Of a DNA stretch of 58,264 bases, positions 51,874 to 58,264 are shown in pieces. A model generated the notes under the pieces. That model was given only the letters and a program-made list of their open reading frames with translations, had not been told where the DNA came from and made no database searches. The DNA is taken from NCBI GenBank assembly GCA_947487155.1, contig CANKVS010000024.1:1-58264 (forward strand), given 5' to 3'. The position numbers were made by a program, and so were the translations under genes. Origin of the DNA: an uncultured Flaviramulus sp. (GTDB taxonomy: Bacteria; Bacteroidota; Bacteroidia; Flavobacteriales; Flavobacteriaceae). Position 1 is the stretch's first letter. Each line of letters starts with the position of its first letter.

Positions 51874-52812
51874 ATGGATAAAACGACTTTACAAAATGTT
51901 CATAATCGCATAAAGCCATACATACATAAAACGCCAATTTTAACTTCTCAATTATTGAATAAAATTTGTAGTGCAGAAATTTACTTTAAGTGTGAGAATT
52001 TTCAAAAAATGGGAGCTTTTAAAATGCGTGGTGCTGCTAATGCTATTTTAAGTTTAACAGAAGCGCAAAAAAGTAGAGGCGTCGTAACACATTCATCTGG
52101 TAATTTTGCACAAGCATTGTCTTTAGCGGCAAACAGCATTGGTGTGAAAGCCTATATTGTTATGCCTAAAAATGCACCTCAAGTAAAGAAGGATGCAGTA
52201 AGAGATTATAAAGGCATTATAATAGAATGCGAATCTAATGCGCAGGCTAGAGAAGATGAAGCTATACGAGTTCAAAAGGAAAAAGGGGCAACATTTATTC
52301 ATCCATCAAATGATGATGATGTTATTCATGGCCAAGGAACAGCTGCAATAGAGTTACTAGAAGATTATCCCGATTTAGATTATATTTTCACACCCGTTGG
52401 AGGTGGTGGTTTGTTGGCAGGAACTATTTTAGCAGCGCAATATTTTTCTAAAAGTTGCAAAGTAATTGCAGGAGAGCCTATGGAAGTCGATGATGCTTAT
52501 AGGTCAATAATTTCAGGTGAAATTGAAAAAAATGAGACTGCTAATACAATAGCAGATGGATTACGAACCTATTTGGGTGATAGAAATTTTCCAATTATAA
52601 AAACTGGAGTTGAAAAAATTATTAGGGTTGAAGAAGTTGAAATAATAGAAGCTATGAAGCTTATTTGGGAACGCATGAAAATTGTTGTCGAACCTTCAAG
52701 TGCGGTGGCTTTTGCAGCACTTTTAAAGCATAAAGATAGTTTAAAAAACAAAAGTGTAGGTGTTATAATTTCTGGCGGAAATGTAGATTTATCTAATTTG
52801 CCGTTTAGTTGA
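51874..52812 (+). CDS. Threonine/serine dehydratase (PLP-dependent, fold type II)
   Basis: 312 residues. The PLP lysine is in GAFKMRGAANA (about residue 51), the phosphate-binding glycine loop in PVGGGGLLAG (about 175), and SSGNFAQAL (about 76) is the substrate loop. It lacks the C-terminal regulatory ACT domain of biosynthetic IlvA, so it is a catabolic threonine deaminase or a serine racemase-like enzyme. Serine, threonine or both may be used. Confidence 0.9.
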   Translation: MDKTTLQNVHNRIKPYIHKTPILTSQLLNKICSAEIYFKCENFQKMGAFKMRGAANAILSLTEAQKSRGVVTHSSGNFAQALSLAANSIGVKAYIVMPKNAPQVKKDAVRDYKGIIIECESNAQAREDEAIRVQKEKGATFIHPSNDDDVIHGQGTAAIELLEDYPDLDYIFTPVGGGGLLAGTILAAQYFSKSCKVIAGEPMEVDDAYRSIISGEIEKNETANTIADGLRTYLGDRNFPIIKTGVEKIIRVEEVEIIEAMKLIWERMKIVVEPSSAVAFAALLKHKDSLKNKSVGVIISGGNVDLSNLPFS

Positions 52813-52823
52813 AAAATGAGAGA

Positions 52824-52946
52824 CTGTCTAAAAAGTCATTATGTTAGATTTGTCAGGTTGAGCTTGTCGAAACCTATTGTTGATTATCAATAAATTAAAG
52901 TATTTCGACAAGCTCAATATGACTATTAATTTTACTTTTCAGACAG
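52824..52946. repeat. Nested inverted repeat
   Basis: The outer arms (CTGTCTAAAAAGT and ACTTTTCAGACAG, 52824-52836 and 52934-52946) and the inner arms around TTGAGCTTGTCGAAAC (20 of 22 positions match) form a nested palindrome. It fills most of the gap after the dehydratase. TTGAGCTTGTCGAAA-type words occur in dispersed repeats of flavobacteria. A short degraded GTTATTCTCGCG arm follows at about 52966-52990. Confidence 0.8.
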
Positions 52947-53055
52947 CCCCTTCCTTTAAAATTGTTATTCTCGCGTATGCGGAAATCTTATAAAGAAATA
53001 TTTTTATAATTATTTTAAAAATATTTCTTTGTTATAATAATTGTAATTTGCAACT

Positions 53056-53808
53056 ATGTTAGAACCTTACGTAAAATTAGAAATTGATAATCAGGTTGGG
53101 TATATCGAATTTTTTCACCCAGAGCATAATGCTATGCCTAGCGATAATCTTCAGAAGCTTGAGGCTGCCATTATTGAAGCTGGATATAATGATTCTATTA
53201 AAGTTATTGTTTTAAAAAGTGGAGGTGACAGAACTTTTTGTGCAGGAGCTAGTTTTAAAGAACTTATTGCCATTGATAATGCAGAAACAGGAAAGCAGTT
53301 TTTTTCAGGATTTGCTAATGTTATTAATGCGATGCGAAAATGCTCTAAATTAATTATTGGTCGTGTTCAAGGGAAGGCTGTTGGCGGTGGTGTTGGTTTA
53401 GCAGCAGCAACCGATTTTTGTTTGGCAACAAAATTTGCAGCTATTAAGTTAAGCGAATTAAGTATTGGTATTGGTCCTTTTGTAATAGAACCTGCTGTTT
53501 CTAGAAAAATGGGGCAAACAGCAATGTCTGAAATGACAATTAATGCTGAAGAGTTTTTTTCTTCTGAATTCGCAAAAGACAAAGGTTTATACGCGGATGT
53601 GTTTGATAGCGTTGAAACTTTAGACAACGCTGTAAAAGCCTTAGCTGAAAAACTAGCGAGCTATAACTCTGAAGCTTTAAAAGAAATGAAAAAAGTTTTT
53701 TGGAAAGGCACAGAGCATTGGGATGATTTACTTATTGAGCGTGCTAAAATTAGTGGAAATCTGGTTTTAAGTGATTTTACGAAGGAGACTTTGAAACGGT
53801 TTAAGTAA
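53056..53808 (+). CDS. Enoyl-CoA hydratase/isomerase family protein
   Basis: 250 residues, single crotonase domain. The oxyanion-hole segments FCAGASFKEL (about 72) and GKAVGGGVGLAAATDFCLA (about 117) are complete, and the ELSIGIGPFVIEPAV segment follows. One hydratase/isomerase glutamate position is not obvious, so hydratase and isomerase functions cannot be told apart. No pathway partner is adjacent. Confidence 0.9.
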   Translation: MLEPYVKLEIDNQVGYIEFFHPEHNAMPSDNLQKLEAAIIEAGYNDSIKVIVLKSGGDRTFCAGASFKELIAIDNAETGKQFFSGFANVINAMRKCSKLIIGRVQGKAVGGGVGLAAATDFCLATKFAAIKLSELSIGIGPFVIEPAVSRKMGQTAMSEMTINAEEFFSSEFAKDKGLYADVFDSVETLDNAVKALAEKLASYNSEALKEMKKVFWKGTEHWDDLLIERAKISGNLVLSDFTKETLKRFK

Positions 53809-53810
53809 TT

Positions 53811-54019
53811 ACACGTCATTCTAAACTGGTTTCAGAATCACACTTTTTTATTAATTTGAGACCCTGAAATCAGGGTGACGAAAAAAGTTTATATTTTCGT
53901 CATTCTAAGGAGCACCAAAAGTGCAACGTGAGAATCTGTTTGTTTAATGTTTTAGTTCTATAGAAGACTGTGTTTTAATTTAAGAGATTGTTACGTCGTT
54001 CCTCCTCACAATGACGTGT
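53811..54019. repeat. Compound GTCATT-arm repeat block overlapping a gene end
   Basis: Four related arms are seen: 53811-53843 (ACACGTCATTCT...), 53860-53880 ending GGTGACG, 53897-53938 (CGTCATTCTAAGG... GAGAATC) and 53984-54019 ending AATGACGTGT. The outermost ends (ACACGTCATT and AATGACGTGT) are perfect complements. The last arm is read as the final codons of the hydroxylase gene. This is the densest repeat block of the window. Confidence 0.75.
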
Positions 54020-55762
54020 ACTTTCAATAATCCCCAATCCATCATCGATTAAATGTCCAACTTCTGGTCTATTTTGTTTAATGATTTCTAAATGTTGTAA
54101 AATACTTTTGCATAAATTTTGTTCATTGCCTATAAAAGCTAATTCATAAAGCTCAACAGGTAACAACCAATCATTAGGATGTTTTTCAATAAGCTGTTCT
54201 AAAACCTTGGTTCTAGAAATGGTTCTGTTTTTTCCGTCGCGATAATCTCTAACTTGTTGGTAAAAGGCTTCCAATTCTAATTGTTCATTTGTTTTTTTTA
54301 CATGAATGGTTTTGGTGGAAGGAATATGGGTAATTAAATCGAAACTATTTAAATCTGCTGGTCCAGAATACGCCGAAACAATAGTTTTTCCAACAGCCAT
54401 ATCATAGTTTCCCCATTCTGGTTTAAACAACATAGTATTTTTATGTGTAACGGTGCAATTTTTAAAACTTATCAGTATTATTTTTCCTTGTAAGTTGCGT
54501 TTTCCTGTAATAATTTCACCAGAAACAGTAATCTGTCCTTCAAACTCAAGTGTTACGTTTTGCTCTTCAAAAATATTATAGGCTGCTAAATCTCGCGGAC
54601 TCATATCTTCAATAGCCAGATTAATGCCTTTTAATTTTCCAATAGGCGAACTAAACCCTTTTGAATGCGTTTCTATACCATGTCCCACTAATTCTTTTTC
54701 TCGATATGCAAGTGCAGTTTTACTTGTTGTTTGAATATAAATGGGTTTGCCATCGTGTTCGATAACGTGAGTAAAAATACCAGAAACTTGAATACCAGTA
54801 CTCAATTCAATACTGCCCAACGCTTTAGAGTTGATAAGCTTGTTTATTCCAGAAAGGCCACCTTTTCGTAATGCCATAGTGTTAGCAAATTCCTCTAAAA
54901 CTAAACTTAAATGCGCAAAATTTGGTGTTACAAAAAGTTGAGGTTGAGGTTTGGTAATGTCAAAGTCTTTATAGGTTGCATTAATATTGTAAGGTAGTTT
55001 TTTAACAGCATCAGTTATACACCAAGCACTTTCACCAATTGAGGATAATAATCCTGCACCATAAATTTTCGGATTTTCAACAGTACCAATTAAACCATAT
55101 TCAACAGTCCACCAATGCAAATTTCTAATTAATGCCATTTCACTAGGCGCGCCCATGTTTTGTTGCAATTCTTCTACTTTTTTTTCCGCGAAAGCGATAT
55201 CGTCTTCATTAGAATTTGAAGCTTCTTTGATAATTGATAAATGTCTAACAGCTTCATAAAGTTCATAATCTTTAGCAGACGAAATGGCTTTGCAACCTAT
55301 TTCTCCAAAGCGTCGTAAATACTCAGCATATTCAGGGTTAGTAATTATAGGTGCGTGTCCTGCGCCTTCGTGTATAATATCTGGAGCTGGGGTGTATTCA
55401 ATATGTTCTAATTGCCTAATATCGCTTGCAATTACCAAAACGTTATACGCTTGAAATTCCATAAATGCATTAGGCGGAATAAAACCATCAACAGCAACTG
55501 CAGCCCAACCAATATCTTTTAAAATACGGTTCATGCCATACATGTTAGGGATGCTATTAATAGAGATTCCCGTTTGTTTTAATCCGTTTAAATAGGATTT
55601 GTGAGCAACGCTATTCAAAAAATCAACATTTTTACGCATCACATACCTCCATACGGCTTGATTTATTGCAGAATAGTCCTCGTAGTTTTGAGGTTTCATA
55701 AATTGTTTTAAATGCTTAGGTAGGCGATTTAAAATTACGTTTGATTCTATTGTATTGCGCAT
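53975..55762 (-). CDS. Aromatic amino acid hydroxylase (phenylalanine 4-monooxygenase-like)
   Basis: About 595 residues from the ATG giving MRNTIESN; a TTG lies 15 bases further upstream. The N-terminal 320 residues are the pterin-dependent, iron-containing catalytic domain, with IIHEGAGHAPIITNPEYAEY (His pair, about 135) and TVEYGLIG (Glu, about 220). It would hydroxylate phenylalanine using tetrahydrobiopterin and oxygen. The remaining 270 residues are of unknown fold and family-typical for flavobacteria. The last 13 residues (RHCEEERRNNLLN) come from a GTCATT-type repeat arm, so the native C-terminus may be shorter. Confidence 0.92.
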   Translation of the reverse strand: MRNTIESNVILNRLPKHLKQFMKPQNYEDYSAINQAVWRYVMRKNVDFLNSVAHKSYLNGLKQTGISINSIPNMYGMNRILKDIGWAAVAVDGFIPPNAFMEFQAYNVLVIASDIRQLEHIEYTPAPDIIHEGAGHAPIITNPEYAEYLRRFGEIGCKAISSAKDYELYEAVRHLSIIKEASNSNEDDIAFAEKKVEELQQNMGAPSEMALIRNLHWWTVEYGLIGTVENPKIYGAGLLSSIGESAWCITDAVKKLPYNINATYKDFDITKPQPQLFVTPNFAHLSLVLEEFANTMALRKGGLSGINKLINSKALGSIELSTGIQVSGIFTHVIEHDGKPIYIQTTSKTALAYREKELVGHGIETHSKGFSSPIGKLKGINLAIEDMSPRDLAAYNIFEEQNVTLEFEGQITVSGEIITGKRNLQGKIILISFKNCTVTHKNTMLFKPEWGNYDMAVGKTIVSAYSGPADLNSFDLITHIPSTKTIHVKKTNEQLELEAFYQQVRDYRDGKNRTISRTKVLEQLIEKHPNDWLLPVELYELAFIGNEQNLCKSILQHLEIIKQNRPEVGHLIDDGLGIIESTRHCEEERRNNLLN

Positions 55763-55886
55763 AATGTATTTTTGCAAGCTTTATGTTAAGTAAAAATAAG
55801 AATTATTTAAATGATGTGTTGTTTTTTTATGATTTTAATAAAAGTAATACTCTGTTAAAGCCTTTTAATTTTTTTATATTTATAGT

Positions 55887-55961
55887 GAAGTGGTTTAAAC
55901 TTTTTCAATCGGCTAAAAAAATGACTAATTTTCGCTATAATTCAAAAAGTTAAATGATTTC
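55887..55961. repeat. Palindromic interspersed element, copy 3
   Basis: A 75-base element, in opposite orientation to the copy at 23274-23360. They share GAATTATAxCGAAAATTAGT, the GATTGAAAAAGTTTA end and an identical CACTTCACTATAAA-like flank. It lacks nine bases of the middle of that copy. It lies in the 225-base gap between the hydroxylase and the bestrophin gene, in which I see no gene. Confidence 0.8.
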
Positions 55962-55987
55962 AATTCTAAACTTCTTATAACGTATTT

Positions 55988-57091
55988 ATGTATACAAAAC
56001 GAATATTTCCAATAGTGGGTGTGCTAAAGTGGACACGTAGGTATATTTTACTATTTCTTTTTTTAGCTTTAATTCCTGTTTTTTTGTTTGATGTTTTAGG
56101 TTTAAAATGGTTACATGTGCCTTGGTTACCGCTTGGTGTTTTGGGTACTGCTGTGGCATTTATTGTGAGTTTTAAAAATAATGCGTCTTATGATAGGTTA
56201 TGGGAAGCGCGCAAAATTTGGGGCGGTATTGTTAACGCGTCTCGCTCCTGGACGATTATGATTAAAGATTTTATTAATAACGATCATGCTGTACAAGCGA
56301 AGAACGAAGAAGAATTACAGTTGATTAAGCGTGAGTTAGTACATCGCCATATTGCATGGTTAACGGCTTTACGTTATCAATTACGTAAGGATAAACCTTG
56401 GGAAATGCATCTTAAATCTAAGCGTTCAAATAAAGAATTTAGAGCTGCTAAGTATAGGGTTTGTGAAGATGTTGAGCCTATTGAGAATAATATAAAGCCT
56501 TACATCTCGGAAGCTGAATATAAAGAAGTGTTTGCTAAAGGAAATCAGGCATCTCAATTGCTTGGAGTTCAATCTAGAAGATTAAAAGAGTTAATGAATG
56601 AAGGGCTAATTGAAGATTTTAGACATATGGAAATGACGAATATGTTGGTTGAGTTTTATGCGCTTCAAGGCAAAAGTGAACGCATAAAAAACTTTCCGTA
56701 TCCACGCCAATTTGCAACTCTTAACTATTTATTTGTATGGATTTTTATTTTGTTAATTCCGTATGGTATTATGGAAGAATTTGAAAGTTTTGGCGAAAAA
56801 ATATTAGTGTTATTGAGTAAGCATGAGGAGCGTTCGTCCTTTTTTCATTTAACTCAAGAAAATATTGCAAAGCATTTTGTTTGGTTTTCAATTCCGTTTA
56901 GTGCATTAATTTCTTGGGTATTTCATACCATGGAGGCTATTGGAGAAAATACAGAAAACCCTTTTGAAGGCGGACCAAATGATGTTCCAATTACCGATAT
57001 GAGTCGTGGTATAGAGATTGACATACGGCAGCTTATAGATGATACCGATATTCCTGAACCTTATACTTGGAAAAACGATATTGTGATGTAA
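55988..57091 (+). CDS. Bestrophin-family channel protein
   Basis: 367 residues. Four hydrophobic helices (about 18-38, 40-60, 245-265, 300-320). Family motifs are FKNNASYDRLWEARKIWGGI (about 62-81) and PYPRQFATLNYLFVW (about 236), and the C-terminal helix HTMEAIGENTENPFEGGPND, which matches the conserved acidic end of bestrophins. These form pentameric anion or cation channels. The ion cannot be read from the sequence. It precedes the nuclease gene by 18 bases. Confidence 0.92.
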   Translation: MYTKRIFPIVGVLKWTRRYILLFLFLALIPVFLFDVLGLKWLHVPWLPLGVLGTAVAFIVSFKNNASYDRLWEARKIWGGIVNASRSWTIMIKDFINNDHAVQAKNEEELQLIKRELVHRHIAWLTALRYQLRKDKPWEMHLKSKRSNKEFRAAKYRVCEDVEPIENNIKPYISEAEYKEVFAKGNQASQLLGVQSRRLKELMNEGLIEDFRHMEMTNMLVEFYALQGKSERIKNFPYPRQFATLNYLFVWIFILLIPYGIMEEFESFGEKILVLLSKHEERSSFFHLTQENIAKHFVWFSIPFSALISWVFHTMEAIGENTENPFEGGPNDVPITDMSRGIEIDIRQLIDDTDIPEPYTWKNDIVM

Positions 57092-57109
57092 CAATAAAAA
57101 CAAAAAATC

Positions 57110-57439
57110 ATGTATAATTATAAAGCTAAAATAATTGATGTTTATGATGGAGATACTGTAACAGCGTTAGTAGATTTAGGATTTCTTCATTTTCAAGAAA
57201 TGAAATTACGCCTTTACGGTATTGATACACCAGAGTTAAGAGGTGAAGAAAAAGAAGAAGGTAAAAAAGTACGAGATATTTTAAGAGAAATGATTCTTGA
57301 TAAAGAAGTTACTATTCGCTCGCATAAAGATAAACAAGGTAAATATGGACGCTATTTAGCAAATATTATTTTGGAAGACGGATTAGAGGTTAATCAATGG
57401 TTGGTTGATAATGGGCATGCTAAACCCTATTTCCCATAA
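57110..57439 (+). CDS. Thermonuclease (SNase-like)
   Basis: 109 residues with the OB-fold nuclease core only: ATG then YKAKIIDVYDGDTVTALVDL (metal aspartates), RLYGIDTPELRGEEKEEG with the Arg and Glu of staphylococcal nuclease, and KYGRYLANI with the second Arg. No signal peptide is visible, which is unusual for the secreted enzymes, so the location is uncertain. Probably co-transcribed with the bestrophin gene. Confidence 0.9.
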   Translation: MYNYKAKIIDVYDGDTVTALVDLGFLHFQEMKLRLYGIDTPELRGEEKEEGKKVRDILREMILDKEVTIRSHKDKQGKYGRYLANIILEDGLEVNQWLVDNGHAKPYFP

Positions 57440-57443
57440 TAAA

Positions 57444-57493
57444 AAAAAAGCGACCTTTGGTTACTGAGTGTAGCCGAAGTAAGTCGCTTTTTT
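57444..57493. terminator. Bidirectional terminator between nuclease and DUF4136 genes
   Basis: AAAAAAGCGAC (57444-57454) pairs with GTCGCTTTTTT (57483-57493). The loop itself is a second stem with CTTTGGTTAC/GTAGCCGAAG (two wobble pairs) around TGAGT. A-run and T-run flank it on both sides, so it serves both convergent genes. The loop resembles the CTGAGCGTAGTCGAAG words that recur in flavobacterial genomes. Confidence 0.9.
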
Positions 57494-57501
57494 TTTATGT
57501 T

Positions 57502-58053
57502 TTATTGTTGCGCTTCTGGAGGGTATTTTTCCATTATTTTAGAAACAAACTCTTTAATACGAATCTCTTTTTTCTCCATGTTTTGAGATAGATAACCAGT
57601 GCCCATACCTTGCCAAACTAATTCTTTTTTGTTGGCATCAATTAAATCTACATATAAAACGCCTTGTGTACGTGTTGATACTGTAGGTTGGTTATTCCAA
57701 CCCCAGCCCCAACCAGGGCCAAAACCACCCCAACCCCAGCCGCCGTAGCCCCAGGCATTGTTGTAAACATTAACACGTTGTTGAGATTTTGTAAATAGGC
57801 TAACAAGCAAATCTGGATTTTCAGATTTTGTAAATCCTTTTGCTAAAAGTTCTGCTTCAATAGCGCGAAGAATTCTTCTTTTGTCTAAATCACTAATTTC
57901 AGCTTTGTCAATACCTGTTTTAAAGAATGCAAACGTTTTATATTCACCAAATTTTGCATTTTTATCATAATCGGCAGCAACTCTAACAGAACTGCAAGAC
58001 GATACCAGAATTAGTAAAACTAAAACTGATAATGTTTTAAATTTTTTTTTCAT
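57502..58053 (-). CDS. DUF4136 lipoprotein
   Basis: 183 residues. A lipoprotein signal ends at LLILVSSC (C20). The DUF4136 domain shows YDKNAKFGEYKTFAFFKTG at the start and DLIDANKKELVWQGMGTGYL near the end, with a tryptophan/glycine-rich insert (YGGWGWGGFGPGWGWGWN) in the middle. The family is a periplasm-facing lipoprotein of unknown role. It ends at the terminator at 57444-57493. The gap to the window end holds a terminator for a gene further right. Confidence 0.92.
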   Translation of the reverse strand: MKKKFKTLSVLVLLILVSSCSSVRVAADYDKNAKFGEYKTFAFFKTGIDKAEISDLDKRRILRAIEAELLAKGFTKSENPDLLVSLFTKSQQRVNVYNNAWGYGGWGWGGFGPGWGWGWNNQPTVSTRTQGVLYVDLIDANKKELVWQGMGTGYLSQNMEKKEIRIKEFVSKIMEKYPPEAQQ

Positions 58054-58205
58054 AGTACTCTTTTTTATAATGGTTACAAAAAAACTAAATAAGACATAAT
58101 AAATTTAGATTTTAGGATCTTATAAAGTTACAGTAAAAGCATCAACAATCATACCAAGTACACTGTTAATTTCACTTTTTGGTTTTGTTTATTTCCCATT
58201 GAAAA

Positions 58206-58226
58206 ACCACCGTCTTTGACGGTGGT
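58206..58226 (-). terminator. Terminator of a gene entering from the right
   Basis: ACCACCGTC (58206-58214) pairs with GACGGTGGT (58218-58226) around TTT. On the minus strand it is followed by TTTTTC, the form of an intrinsic terminator for a gene lying beyond the window end. Confidence 0.75.
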
Positions 58227-58264
58227 CATGTTTTAAAGGCTCTGCCATTTTTTAGTTTTGCCCA
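58226..58264 (-). CDS. Possible 3' end of a gene beyond the window
   Basis: In one minus frame 12 codons (WAKLKNGRAFKT) run from the window edge to a TGA at 58226-58228, exactly at the base of the terminator hairpin. The fit to the terminator is suggestive, but 12 codons are too few for identification and another frame is not excluded by length alone. Confidence 0.2.
   Translation of the reverse strand, partial: WAKLKNGRAFKT

Overview
The window comes from a low-GC marine-type Flavobacteriaceae chromosome (Bacteroidota). The signs are TAnnTTTG (-7) promoters with few Shine-Dalgarno sites, lipoprotein signals, family-typical genes (DUF983, GSCFA, DUF4230, DUF4136, the long aromatic amino acid hydroxylase, OMP_b-brl/CarboxypepD_reg protein) and dispersed inverted repeats with GTCATT-type arms. 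The exact genus cannot be fixed from the sequence alone.

Layout. 1-5.4 kb is housekeeping: an FAD oxidoreductase, a DUF983 protein, an ABC-F ATPase, a leucine-rich-repeat protein, a small CPXCG protein and an initiator tRNA-Met with its own promoter and terminator. 5.4-15.2 kb holds amino-sugar and mannose metabolism: mannose-6-phosphate isomerase (+), then a colinear minus-strand set. In transcription order this set is a sugar-1-phosphate nucleotidyltransferase, an N-acetylhexosamine-kinase-like protein, an FucP/NagP-type transporter, a NagB deaminase fused to a PIG-L/LmbE deacetylase domain, and acetyl-CoA synthetase. A divergent LacI-family regulator shares an intergenic region with it that carries an 18-bp palindromic operator candidate.

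15.7-36.1 kb is the heart of the window: a plus-strand glycoprotein N-glycan degradation locus. It encodes two GH92 alpha-mannosidases plus a truncated third, an SSS symporter, a cytoplasmic GH130 mannosyl-phosphorylase, a CBM9-like protein, a GH18 enzyme, a PNGase F-like amidase, a DUF4838 (GH163-like) protein, a secreted endonuclease/exonuclease/phosphatase-fold protein, two GH29 alpha-fucosidases with different accessory domains, and a GH20 beta-hexosaminidase. It ends at a perfect 22-bp-stem terminator and is followed by an AraC-family regulator. The inferred flow is: PNGase F or endo-GlcNAcases free the glycan, fucosidases, mannosidases and hexosaminidase trim it outside the cytoplasm, the residual Man-GlcNAc is imported (SSS candidate) and phosphorolysed by GH130, and GlcNAc enters through the MFS transporter for the minus-strand genes. 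There is no SusC/SusD pair in the locus.

37.2-58.3 kb is again mostly core: FKBP isomerase, Era, a small membrane protein, Der, a TonB-dependent-receptor-like barrel, a TPM-TPM-LemA cluster, a MerR regulator, an M23 peptidase, AlaS, GSCFA and DUF4230 proteins, a threonine/serine dehydratase, an enoyl-CoA hydratase, an aromatic amino acid hydroxylase, a bestrophin, a thermonuclease and a DUF4136 lipoprotein. The gaps here hold several inverted-repeat elements. One of them has supplied the last codons of the hydroxylase gene. A separate palindromic element occurs at about 23.3 kb and 55.9 kb, with a minimal relative at 15.2 kb.
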